Shown one piece after another: positions 17,778-25,818 of a DNA stretch of 32,192 nt. Origin of the DNA: UMGS1370 sp963557065 (GTDB taxonomy: Bacteria > Bacillota > Clostridia > Lachnospirales > Lachnospiraceae); contig CAUWCT010000020.1 of NCBI GenBank assembly GCA_963557065.1, positions 1 through 32,192 of the forward strand, given 5' to 3'. Each line of letters starts with the position of its first letter. Position 1 is the stretch's first letter. The notes under the pieces are model-generated. The model worked only from the letters and a program-made list of their open reading frames with translations. It was not told where the DNA came from and made no database searches. A program made the position numbers and the translations under genes.

Positions 17778-18401
17778 ATGGGTGGATTATTTTCCATTGA
17801 AAATCCGTTTTGGCAGTTCATCAACCGACTGCTCCATATTATTTTATTAAATTTTTTATGGTTTATCTGTTCAATTCCTGTTATTACCATGGGCGCCGCC
17901 ACTACTGCGGTGTACTCTGTAACCTTAAAGATGATAAAAAATCAGGAAGGCTATACTGTAAAAAGCTTTTTTGAGGCTTTCCGAGCCAATTTCCGCCAAT
18001 CTACCATTATATGGCTGATTCTTCTTGTCATTGGTGCAGTCATTGGCGCAGATCTTATCGTGTATCTGAGAGCCTCTTCCCTCTCTCTTCCAGGGATGTT
18101 CCTTATGACAGCCTTCTTTGCTGCATCTGTATTGTTTGTTTTTGAAACTATTTATGTGTTTGCGCTGCAGGCTCATTTTGACAACACTTTAAAAAGAACG
18201 ATGGGCAACGCCTTGATCCTGTCCATCCGCCATCTGCCATCAAGCATGACTATGGTCACTATCGGCGTGCTTTTAACCACCTTAGGATTTCTGGTATTTC
18301 CTCCCATCCTTTTTGGAGGAATGGCTCTTATAGCATGGATCAACTCCTTCTTTCTTATAAAGATTTTTGACCGGTATGAGCTTCCAGAACGATATGAATG
18401 A
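17778..18401 (+). CDS. DUF624 (YesL-like) membrane protein
   Basis: This 207-residue integral membrane protein has four to five hydrophobic segments. It carries the DUF624/YesL family hallmarks: N-terminal NPFWQFINRLLHIILLNFLWFICSIPVITMGAATTAVYSV and a C-terminal INSFFLIKIFDRYELPER. Family members lie in carbohydrate-utilisation operons of Firmicutes next to LplB/YtcP-type transporters; the biochemical role is unknown, possibly helping transport or sensing. A purine-rich GAAGGG site precedes the ATG. A 42-base gap separates it from sulfatase 2, and its stop lies 16 bases before the next (TTG) start. Confidence 0.88.
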   Translation: MGGLFSIENPFWQFINRLLHIILLNFLWFICSIPVITMGAATTAVYSVTLKMIKNQEGYTVKSFFEAFRANFRQSTIIWLILLVIGAVIGADLIVYLRASSLSLPGMFLMTAFFAASVLFVFETIYVFALQAHFDNTLKRTMGNALILSIRHLPSSMTMVTIGVLLTTLGFLVFPPILFGGMALIAWINSFFLIKIFDRYELPERYE

Positions 18402-18417
18402 TATGGAGGAGTCTATT

Positions 18418-19827
18418 TTGAACACACAGCCAAATATCCTGCTTATAATGACGGATCATCAGAGAGCTGACAGCATCGGCATGATCCAATGCGGCAGAGA
18501 AGTTACTCCAAACTTAAACCGGCTTCTAAAAGAAGCTACCCAGTTTACCCGCGCTTATGACGCTTGCCCTCTCTGTGTTCCCGCCCGCACTGCTCTTGCA
18601 ACCGGTATTTATCCTACTGAAAACGGCGTAGTATACAATGACTGGAATGGCGTTACCTCTGGCTTTTCTGAACCGTTCCACAAAACTCTGCAGCGTTCTG
18701 GCTATTATGTGGGACATTCCGGTGTAGACCATATCCGCGTAAAACCTCGTTTAAAAGAACTGGATCTGGATTTTTTCATAAATCAGGAAGATTATAATAC
18801 CTGGGCAGAAAGCCTGGGGATCACAGCAGAGCGGGAACCAGACGAACTGACCATGGTACAGGAAGAGGTAGACGGAAAATACCTGCAAAATAAATACAGC
18901 AATCACAGGACCAGTCTTTACCGCTATCCGCTGGAGACTTTCAAGGACTTTTACTTTCTTGAACAATCCCTGAATTTTCTGAAAAAACGGCCTTATGACA
19001 GGCCCTTTGCCCTCTTTACTTACCTGTGGGCTCCCCATCCTCCTCTCCGGGTTCCAGAGCCTTACGCCAGTATGTACGATCCGGAAACGATAACCCTGCC
19101 GGACAATATCAATATCCCTTCTAAGGGTGAACCTCCTCTCAGGAGAAAAGGAATGCCCGCCCAGATGGCAGAACATGTAACCATGGGAGAATGGCGCAAA
19201 ACCTGGGCAGCTCATCTGGGGCTTACTACTATGGCTGACCAGATATTCGGAACGCTTCTGGATGAATTGAAAAAACAGGGCATCTATGATAACACCTGTA
19301 TTCTCTTCACCTCTGACCATGGAGATCATCTGGGCCAGCATCGAATGTATCAGAAAATGGAGATGTATGAGGAAGCAATTCATGTCCCTCTCATATTAAA
19401 ACTTCCAAAGAGCGATTCTATGGCTGACAAACGTTTCACGCCGCTTGTATCTGGCGTTGTTTCTCACCTGGATATTCGCCCAACCCTTTTTGAACTGGCA
19501 GGAATTACTCCCTGCACCTGCGACGGCCGGTCCCTCATCCCTCTGGCAGCAGGAGAAACACCAGATCCGGACCGGATTGTATTTTCTCAGTATTCCGGCA
19601 ATCCCGGCTATGGCACCATCCGAAGGGCAGCTATCACCGAACGGTATAAATATGTCTATGACGAACAGCACTGTCATGAATTATATGATTTGAAAGAAGA
19701 TCCCCATGAAATGCACAATCTGGCAGAAGATCCATCTTACCGGGAGGTTTTAAACAGGCTTTACACTGCCTGCCGTACCTACCACGAAGAACGACACGAT
19801 TATTTTCATTGGGATACCATTGAGTAA
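18418..19827 (+). CDS. Cys-type sulfatase 3 (TTG start)
   Basis: This is a 469-residue sulfatase. Metal site: NILLIMTDHQRADSIG. Signature: CVPAR (Cys53-Arg57), then TALATGIYP. Later site: TSDHGDHLGQHRMYQKMEMYEEAIHVPLILK. C-terminal ELYDLKEDPHEMHNLAED. It removes sulfate from a saccharide after Cys-to-formylglycine conversion; no signal peptide. The start is taken as TTG 18418 because GGAGGA (18405-18410) is 7 bases upstream. The in-frame ATG at 18403 would swallow the ribosome site, and TTG 18367 lies inside the DUF624 gene. Its sequence differs clearly from the other two sulfatases, so it probably targets another sulfate position. Confidence 0.92.
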   Translation: MNTQPNILLIMTDHQRADSIGMIQCGREVTPNLNRLLKEATQFTRAYDACPLCVPARTALATGIYPTENGVVYNDWNGVTSGFSEPFHKTLQRSGYYVGHSGVDHIRVKPRLKELDLDFFINQEDYNTWAESLGITAEREPDELTMVQEEVDGKYLQNKYSNHRTSLYRYPLETFKDFYFLEQSLNFLKKRPYDRPFALFTYLWAPHPPLRVPEPYASMYDPETITLPDNINIPSKGEPPLRRKGMPAQMAEHVTMGEWRKTWAAHLGLTTMADQIFGTLLDELKKQGIYDNTCILFTSDHGDHLGQHRMYQKMEMYEEAIHVPLILKLPKSDSMADKRFTPLVSGVVSHLDIRPTLFELAGITPCTCDGRSLIPLAAGETPDPDRIVFSQYSGNPGYGTIRRAAITERYKYVYDEQHCHELYDLKEDPHEMHNLAEDPSYREVLNRLYTACRTYHEERHDYFHWDTIE

Positions 19828-19847
19828 AAACAGGAGGAATCACGATT

Positions 19848-20957
19848 ATGAATTGGACTGACGAAGCATTAGAAAAAAGCCTGAAAAAAATTGAGCGCAA
19901 TATTGAGGCTATTGGAGAGCATTTTCCTCACGTGGCGCCAGACGGCATTTACAATGACCAGGGACCTTATTTCTGGGTATCTGGTTTCTGGCCTGGTCTC
20001 TTATGGCTTTTATATGAAGAAACAAAAAACGAAAAGGCGTTTGAACTTGCCCGAACATTAGAAGATGATTTAGACGAAGTGCTGGATGGCTTTATGACTA
20101 TCCATCATGATGTAGGCTTTATGTGGCTGCCTTCTGCTGTCATTGATTACAAACTGACTGGAAATAAAAAATCCAGAATCCGGGGATTAAAGGCTGCAAG
20201 CCACCTGGCTGGACGTTTTAATCTGGCTGGACGTTTCATACGAGCCTGGAATGAAGAAGTTAAATCCCATAGTCAGGGATGGGCCATCATCGACTGCATG
20301 ATGAATCTGCCTCTTCTGTTCTGGGCTTCCAAAGAATACGAAGATCCCCGATTCCGCCATATTGCCATTGCCCACGCAGATACAGTCCTCAAAACCTTTA
20401 TTCGCCCTGATAATACAACTGCCCATATCGTAAGCTTCAATCCGGAAACCGGTGAAAAAATTGAAAATCTGGGCGGTCAGGGGCAGGACGGCGAATCTGC
20501 CTGGGCAAGAGGACAAGCCTGGGCTATCTATGGAATGGCCATTGCCTACCGCGAAACCGGCAAAGAAGAGTATTTAAACGCCAGCAAAAATATCGCCGGA
20601 TATTTTATCTCCCACCTTCGTGACGACAAGGCCCCTGTCTGGGATTTCCGGGCTGTTAAAGAGAATCGGTGGGCTCTGGATACCTCTGCCTCTGCCTGTG
20701 CTGCCAGCGGACTCCTGGAACTGTACAGTCTTATGGAAGAGGGACCGGACCGCGATTTCTACTGTGAACAGGCTTTGGCTATCTTAAAAGGACTTTATGA
20801 CCATTATTTTGATGATTCCAAAGAAAATCAATCCATGATCCAGATGGGCACCGTCCACTTCCCCGCTGGAAAGAATATAAATGTACCCATTATTTATGGT
20901 GATTTCTTCTTCACCGAAGCGCTAATTAAACTGAAACACAAACCAGATATTTTCTAA
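19848..20957 (+). CDS. GH88 unsaturated glucuronyl hydrolase
   Basis: This 369-residue alpha/alpha-barrel enzyme hydrates the 4,5-unsaturated uronic acid left at the non-reducing end by lyases and so releases it from the oligosaccharide. Key aspartates fall at Asp88 (HHDVGFM) and Asp149 (WAIIDCMMNL), the positions described for the Bacillus sp. GL1 enzyme. QGQDGESAWARGQAWAIYGMA is also characteristic, as is the NVPIIYGDFFFTEAL end. No signal peptide, so it is cytoplasmic. AGGAGG (19832-19837) precedes the ATG, 20 bases after sulfatase 3. Its presence strongly supports genuine lyase chemistry by the upstream heparinase-like proteins. GH105 is the main alternative; motifs favour GH88. Confidence 0.93.
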   Translation: MNWTDEALEKSLKKIERNIEAIGEHFPHVAPDGIYNDQGPYFWVSGFWPGLLWLLYEETKNEKAFELARTLEDDLDEVLDGFMTIHHDVGFMWLPSAVIDYKLTGNKKSRIRGLKAASHLAGRFNLAGRFIRAWNEEVKSHSQGWAIIDCMMNLPLLFWASKEYEDPRFRHIAIAHADTVLKTFIRPDNTTAHIVSFNPETGEKIENLGGQGQDGESAWARGQAWAIYGMAIAYRETGKEEYLNASKNIAGYFISHLRDDKAPVWDFRAVKENRWALDTSASACAASGLLELYSLMEEGPDRDFYCEQALAILKGLYDHYFDDSKENQSMIQMGTVHFPAGKNINVPIIYGDFFFTEALIKLKHKPDIF

Positions 20958-20966
20958 AAACTTCAT

Positions 20967-21240
20967 AGCATCAGTGTACAGGGGCAACACGCCTCAGAGT
21001 GGGGTAATTTCCCCATTTTTTGCGTTATCCTCAATCAGCGTACATCCAGTACGCTTCACTCGTCTGCCTTAAAAATGGGGAAATTCTCTCCACTTGAGGT
21101 CGAAAGAGTCAGAAACAGGTCAGATAGTGCGTCTGCAAGGCACTTGAATGAGGTGTACTGGACGTACACCGATTGAAAGTAACATAGCAGACACGCTATC
21201 TGGACGTTTCTGACCGTATTGCCCCCTGTACACTGATGCT
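20967..21240. repeat. Composite inverted-repeat element (MITE-like or structured RNA)
   Basis: This 274-bp element fills the gap between the GH88 and DUF3604 genes. Its ends are inverted copies of AGCATCAGTGTACAGGGGC (left 20967-20987; right 21219-21240, with one extra C on the plus strand). Inside are two consecutive long hairpins. Hairpin 1 (20992-21099) includes AATTTCCCCATTTTT (21006-21020) paired with its exact complement (21071-21085). Hairpin 2 (21108-21214) pairs GTCAGAAAC with GTTTCTGAC and CAGATAG with CTATCTG. The hairpin tips (21037-21055 and 21152-21170) are inverted copies of each other. No ORF. A minimal relative occurs at 30892-30935, so this is a dispersed repeat. Whether it moves, acts as RNA, or terminates transcription is unknown. 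Confidence 0.85.
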
Positions 21241-21272
21241 AACATTATATTATTTTACAAGGAGAACGCATA

Positions 21273-22760
21273 ATGAATATTTATTTTGGAGATCTGCACA
21301 ATCACTGCGGCATTACGTATGGTTTTGGAAGTCTTGAAAATGCGATTAAACGTGCCAAAAGCCAGTTAGACTTCTGCGCTTTTACCGGACACGCCATGTG
21401 GCCGGATATGTATGAAAAAGCTCCGGGTACGGAGTTTGTAGTAAATTTCCATCTGGAAGGTTTTAAAAAACTTCAGGATCACTGGGAAGAAATTCGCGAA
21501 AAAGTAGCACAGGCCAACGGTCCTGATTTTGTTACTTTCCAGGGATACGAACTTCATTCCAGAGAATACGGAGATCACCATCTCATCTCCCCTGACGACT
21601 CTCTGCCGTTAATCTACCGCAATTCCCCTCGTGAACTGGTAGAAGACTGCAAAAAAGAAGCCGTTGCCATTGCCCATCACATCGGGTATACTCCTGATTA
21701 CCGCGGTATTGATTGGAAAAAATTCAACAGCACTGTTACGCCCGTTGTGGAAGTCTACTCCAAACATGGCTGTTCCATGAGTGAAGATGCCGACTATCCT
21801 TACTACCACAACATGGGTCCCCGCGATACCCGCAATATGGTAGATGAAGGACTTCGCCAGGGACATAAGTTCGGCTTTGTCGCTTCTACTGACCACCATG
21901 CCGGTTTCCCAGGATCTTATGGCGACGGTATGGCCGCTATTATTGCCGAAGAGCGTACCAGAGAAAGTCTATGGGCTGCATTAAAGGCACGCCGGACTTA
22001 TGCTGTTACCGGAGACCGGATTCTCTGTGATTTTAAGATCAATGACTCCTGGATGGGCAGCGAAATTACCGGAAATTCCAGAAAAATCACAGCACACATT
22101 GAGACTGAAGGCACTCTGGACAAAATCATTCTGTACAAAAATCTGAAACCTCTTCATATCATCAATGGAGAAATGTTCCAGGGTATTAATGAAACCGGCT
22201 GCTATAAGCTTCGCATTGAAATGGGATGGGGAAATCAGGATCTTTACCGCTGGAACGGCTCTGTCTCTGTAGAAGGCGGCAGCATTGCAGGATATAACAC
22301 CTATTTCCGCGGCAGAAGTGTTCTGGCGCCCTCTGCTGATGAGACTTATGATGAAAACAGTATTAATGATATTGAAACCTTTTCAGAGCAAACTTCTGAC
22401 AAAGAACTGATCTGGCGCTGTGATACCACTGGCAACAAATCAACTCTTCATCCCTCTACTTCTTCCATTGTAGTCAAAGTTCAGGGAGATTTAGACACAA
22501 AAGTAACCTTCAAACTCAATGATAAAACCTACACCGCTTCTGTCAGAGAACTTTTACATTATGGCTACACCAATCATATGGAGTATTACCACTCCCAGGC
22601 CTTCAAGATTTACAAAGCCCTGCCGGAAAGCCGCTGCATCTTCAATCTGAATCTGGAAGATAATACTCCTGAACATACATGCGACGTATACCACCTGGAA
22701 GTAGCCCAAAAGAACCGCCAGTGGGCTTACGTCTCTCCTATCTATGTAAATCAGGAATAA
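21273..22760 (+). CDS. DUF3604 / PHP-superfamily metal-dependent hydrolase-like protein
   Basis: This 495-residue protein has an N-terminal PHP-like metal site DLHNHCG (Asp7, His9, His11). Further candidate ligands are in FTGHAMW, GYELHSREYGDHHL, VAIAHHIGY and ASTDHHAGFPGSYG. The ALKARRTYAVTGDRILCDF motif is typical of the DUF3604 family, and a beta-rich C-terminal half (from about residue 255) follows. PHP enzymes are trinuclear-metal phosphoesterases or related hydrolases; the DUF3604 reaction is not established to my knowledge. No signal peptide. GGAG lies at 21261-21264, 8 bases before the ATG. It is separated from GH88 by the repeat element but has the same direction and a plausible role in processing the imported saccharide or a substituent on it (inference). 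Confidence 0.85.
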   Translation: MNIYFGDLHNHCGITYGFGSLENAIKRAKSQLDFCAFTGHAMWPDMYEKAPGTEFVVNFHLEGFKKLQDHWEEIREKVAQANGPDFVTFQGYELHSREYGDHHLISPDDSLPLIYRNSPRELVEDCKKEAVAIAHHIGYTPDYRGIDWKKFNSTVTPVVEVYSKHGCSMSEDADYPYYHNMGPRDTRNMVDEGLRQGHKFGFVASTDHHAGFPGSYGDGMAAIIAEERTRESLWAALKARRTYAVTGDRILCDFKINDSWMGSEITGNSRKITAHIETEGTLDKIILYKNLKPLHIINGEMFQGINETGCYKLRIEMGWGNQDLYRWNGSVSVEGGSIAGYNTYFRGRSVLAPSADETYDENSINDIETFSEQTSDKELIWRCDTTGNKSTLHPSTSSIVVKVQGDLDTKVTFKLNDKTYTASVRELLHYGYTNHMEYYHSQAFKIYKALPESRCIFNLNLEDNTPEHTCDVYHLEVAQKNRQWAYVSPIYVNQE

Positions 22761-22806
22761 CCATATTAAGCAAACCGGATCTAAAATTTACCCCCATATA
22801 TGCGGA

Positions 22807-23730
22807 TTACTTTTCTTGGATGTGAATTGCCCGCCGGACAGCAATCTCTGTTACTTCCATCTGAGGACAGACTATCTCTATTTGGGGGTATTCTGCTTTT
22901 ATAAAACGTTTCACTTCTCCGGCTACGAACTGATTTTTAGTGACTACACCGCCCCATAAAAACAGAGTTTCCGGCTCCTCACCTGATTTTTCCACTTTCT
23001 TTATCGTATCCCGGACTAATTCAAAAAGAACCTGTGCGCAATCGTGCAGAATTCTCTTTGCCTCTTCATCGCCCTGCCTGCACGCCTCTTCCGCCAATCC
23101 TGCAAAATCTGCAATTTTCGGCTTATCCGAAAAGTTTTGATTGATATAATTATCCAGTTCATCTACGGAACGAACCGGGCATTTTTCTGTAAACAACCGG
23201 TACAAAACGGGACAGCTCTTTCTTCCGTCCAAATGATCCCCCACTGCTCTCAAAACCCGTTTTCCCATATCCATACCGCTCCCCTCATCACTCAAGACAG
23301 GGCCCCAGCCGCCGCAGCGCATTGATTCCCCTTTTGAATTTTTGCCAAACGCAATGGAGCCGGTTCCCGCTACTAAAACGACTGCCGGACGGTCTGTCAG
23401 CTCTAAAATGATCTCGCAGTCATTGTACACAAGGATACGCTCACTGGGAAATCCCAGTTCCGAAAAAATTTCGCAGCACTCTCCTGCCTGTTTCTGGTTG
23501 TCTACACCGCTTATGGCTGCACAAAACCCCAGGCAATCCCAGGGCGCCAGATTCCACTCTTTTAAAACCTGTCTTACTGCTGTCTGATAGACCTGTCTGG
23601 ACTTTTCATAACCGCTGACGTTAAATGTACAGCCGTTTGTCTTGCGCTCCCCTAAAAGAACGCCTTCTTTTGTCACAATTCTAAGTCTTGCAAACGTTCC
23701 TCCAATATCCATACCAGCATAATATTCCAT
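22807..23730 (-). CDS. BadF/BcrA-type N-acetylhexosamine kinase
   Basis: This is a 307-residue ASKHA-fold kinase. The phosphate-1 motif is MDIGGTFARLRI (residues 7-18), the adenosine/phosphate-2 region is VVLVAGTGSIAFG, and RCGGWGPVLSDEGSGMDMGKRVLRAV is characteristic of eukaryotic-type N-acetylglucosamine kinases and bacterial BadF-family relatives. It probably phosphorylates GlcNAc or a related amino sugar with ATP in the cytoplasm. This fits the release of a hexosamine by the neighbouring lyase/GH88 pathway. It is convergent with the DUF3604 gene, with a 46-base gap. AGGAGAAG precedes the ATG. It may be co-transcribed with the GNAT and MATE genes upstream of it (gaps 55 and 75 bases). A glucosamine kinase is an alternative. 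Confidence 0.85.
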   Translation of the reverse strand: MEYYAGMDIGGTFARLRIVTKEGVLLGERKTNGCTFNVSGYEKSRQVYQTAVRQVLKEWNLAPWDCLGFCAAISGVDNQKQAGECCEIFSELGFPSERILVYNDCEIILELTDRPAVVLVAGTGSIAFGKNSKGESMRCGGWGPVLSDEGSGMDMGKRVLRAVGDHLDGRKSCPVLYRLFTEKCPVRSVDELDNYINQNFSDKPKIADFAGLAEEACRQGDEEAKRILHDCAQVLFELVRDTIKKVEKSGEEPETLFLWGGVVTKNQFVAGEVKRFIKAEYPQIEIVCPQMEVTEIAVRRAIHIQEK

Positions 23731-23785
23731 ATCGCTTCTCCTGCCTTTCCAATTTCAAAGAAAATTTTTAAATCCGTTTTTGTTG

Positions 23786-24280
23786 TTATATTCCCTTCTC
23801 AAACCCTATCCTGGCAGTGCCGTCCGCCACGTGGATGATTCCGCATCTTGTAAATCCATTTTTTTCTATGAGATGACGCATGATTTGATTGTCTTCATGG
23901 GTGTCTATCCGCAGGTGGCCTGTCTTCTGTTCACAGAACCTGACAATCTCCGAAAAGATTCCTCTGGTTTTTCCATTCCCTGCTACTCTGTGAATCGTGC
24001 CGTATTCGCTTTCTGACAGCCACCGTCCATCTTCTATGTTTGCATAAGTTGGATCTTTGCCAATGACCAAAGCAAAGACGCCGCAAATCCCATTTCTGGT
24101 TTCTGCCACATAAAGCTGTTTTTTCTCAATATCCTCCCGAATCTGACTTTTCAGAGGAAATTTCATTCCCCATTGGGATGGATTTCCCGTCTCAGCCATA
24201 AATGTTCTGGCATACTGGTAAATCAGGTCTATTTCCGTCAGATCGTTCCAGTCTGCTGTTCGGATAGATAACTCTCCCAT
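23786..24280 (-). CDS. GNAT-family N-acetyltransferase
   Basis: This 164-residue GNAT protein begins LSIRTADWNDLTEIDLIYQYARTFM. The acetyl-CoA-binding region YGTIHRVAGNGKTRGIFSEIVRFCEQ corresponds to motif A (a GNGKTRG loop rather than the canonical RxxGxG). It is followed by HLRIDTHEDNQIMRHLIEKNGFTRCGII (motif B). It transfers acetyl from acetyl-CoA to an amine; the acceptor is unknown. GGGAGG precedes the ATG. It sits between a MATE exporter and the amino-sugar kinase on the same strand, but a functional link to either is unproven. Confidence 0.88.
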   Translation of the reverse strand: MGELSIRTADWNDLTEIDLIYQYARTFMAETGNPSQWGMKFPLKSQIREDIEKKQLYVAETRNGICGVFALVIGKDPTYANIEDGRWLSESEYGTIHRVAGNGKTRGIFSEIVRFCEQKTGHLRIDTHEDNQIMRHLIEKNGFTRCGIIHVADGTARIGFEKGI

Positions 24281-24355
24281 GATTGAATCCTCCCTGTTCT
24301 CCCTCGTGTTTTATTTTTGCCTTACCGCTTCTTTCAGGGAAAGGGCCTTTACCAT

Positions 24356-25693
24356 TTATTCCAGACTCCTTATCTTTCTCTTTCCAAAACTGGCAAAGCG
24401 GACTCCAAATAGCAGCGCCCGAAATCCCCAGTCTACAAACATTCCATACCAGACTCCCATGATTCCCAAATCCATTCCTTTTACAAACCAGTAGGCCAGT
24501 CCCACGCGGAAAATCCACATAGAAGCGATCGATACCAACATGGTGTATTTGGCATCCATACTGGCCCGCAGAGCATTGGGAAGTGCAAATGCCAGCGGCC
24601 AGATAACCATAGCACAGGCATGAGCAGTCATCATTTTCCGCGCTTCCTCTGCTGCTAAAGGAGAAAGGTTGTACATACTGATAATCTGCTTATCCCCTAA
24701 AACCATAACCGTACATATGACAAGCAGGCAGATATAGTTGAACTTTATCAAAAGTTTTGTATATCCCTTGGCCTGCTCCACCTCTCCTGCTCCCACACAT
24801 TGGCCTACAATCGTAATCATTCCCAGACCAATGGCAGTTCCGGGAAGGTACTGCAGCGTCACCACATTGGATGCCACTGCATAGCTGGCCAATGCCGTTG
24901 TCCCCAGAGAGGATACCAGACTTTGCAAAGTCAATTTCCCCACCTGGAAAATACTGTTTTCCAGACCATTGGGGATTCCCACAGATAAAATATTTCCAAT
25001 CATCCGTCGATTTGGCCGCAGATCTTTTATCGAACGAAGATAAATCCGGTCACATGGTTTGCGGATCAAGAGCAGCATAATGACTGCTGCCGTCATACGG
25101 GAAATCAGAGTCGGATAGGCAACTCCCTCTACCCCCATGTGAAATCCAAAAATGCAGAGCGCATTTCCTGCCACATTTATCGCATTCATAATAATAGACA
25201 CTTTCATAGAAACCTGTGAATTGCCCATAGAACGATACAATGCGGCACAGGAATTGTACAAAGCCAAAAAGGGATACGAGATTGCAGTAATCGCAAAATA
25301 AATAACTGCATTTTCCATAACTGCATCCTCAACTGTGCCAAATACTATCCTCAGCAAATGTTTGTTGGTAATCAGTGCAAATGCCATGAGTCCTACTGAC
25401 GCAATCGTCGTGACAGAGATCAGCTGGGCTGCGGATTTACAGGCTCTGTCTGTATCTTTTCTCCCAATAAACTGAGCAGATACCACAGCGCCTCCTGTTG
25501 CCAGCGCCGCCAACATCTGAATAATCAGCATATTGATGGAATCCACCAAAGAAACTCCGGACACAGCAGCTTCTCCAACAGCCGCTACCATTACGACATC
25601 CACCATTCCCACTAATACAGCCAGAATCTGCTCCACAATCAGCGGAGCCAGCAGTTTTAATAAATCTTTTCTTGTAAACATCCTTTTCTCCAT
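24356..25693 (-). CDS. MATE-family efflux transporter
   Basis: This 445-residue protein has about twelve membrane segments in two similar halves. The N-terminal half shows LLAPLIVEQILAVLVGMVDVVMVAAVGEAAVSGVSLVDSINM and GGAVVSAQFIGRKD. The second half shows VGIPNGLENSIFQVGKLTLQSLVSSLG and GLGMITIVGQCVGAGEVEQAKGYT, diagnostic for MATE proteins. These are Na+- or H+-coupled exporters of drugs or metabolites in the inner membrane. AGGGAG precedes the ATG. It is likely the first gene of a MATE-GNAT-kinase run. The substrate cannot be inferred. Confidence 0.93.
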   Translation of the reverse strand: MEKRMFTRKDLLKLLAPLIVEQILAVLVGMVDVVMVAAVGEAAVSGVSLVDSINMLIIQMLAALATGGAVVSAQFIGRKDTDRACKSAAQLISVTTIASVGLMAFALITNKHLLRIVFGTVEDAVMENAVIYFAITAISYPFLALYNSCAALYRSMGNSQVSMKVSIIMNAINVAGNALCIFGFHMGVEGVAYPTLISRMTAAVIMLLLIRKPCDRIYLRSIKDLRPNRRMIGNILSVGIPNGLENSIFQVGKLTLQSLVSSLGTTALASYAVASNVVTLQYLPGTAIGLGMITIVGQCVGAGEVEQAKGYTKLLIKFNYICLLVICTVMVLGDKQIISMYNLSPLAAEEARKMMTAHACAMVIWPLAFALPNALRASMDAKYTMLVSIASMWIFRVGLAYWFVKGMDLGIMGVWYGMFVDWGFRALLFGVRFASFGKRKIRSLE

Positions 25694-25744
25694 ACTCCCT
25701 ATTTCATTATAACAGTTTAGCCATGCATGGGATACCTGGCAACG

Positions 25745-25782
25745 TAAAATGAGACTGCTATGAAAATTTTCACAACAGTCTC
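25745..25782 (-). terminator. Terminator downstream of the three-repeat lipoprotein gene
   Basis: On the minus strand the stem GAGACTG (25782-25776)/CAGTCTC (25757-25751) encloses the self-complementary TGAAAATTTTCA and is followed by TTTT (25749-25746). It lies about 37 bases past the lipoprotein stop. Confidence 0.75.
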
Positions 25783-25818
25783 ACAAATATTTATGATGGA
25801 CACATCTTTAATATAGAT

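Noticed and set aside
20967..21240. CRISPR array or tRNA-like structure in the repeat-rich gap
   Set aside because: The repeats are inverted and unequal rather than regularly spaced direct repeats, and no cloverleaf is present.
22761..22806. Terminator between the DUF3604 gene and the convergent kinase gene
   Set aside because: No stable hairpin with a T run could be seen on either strand.
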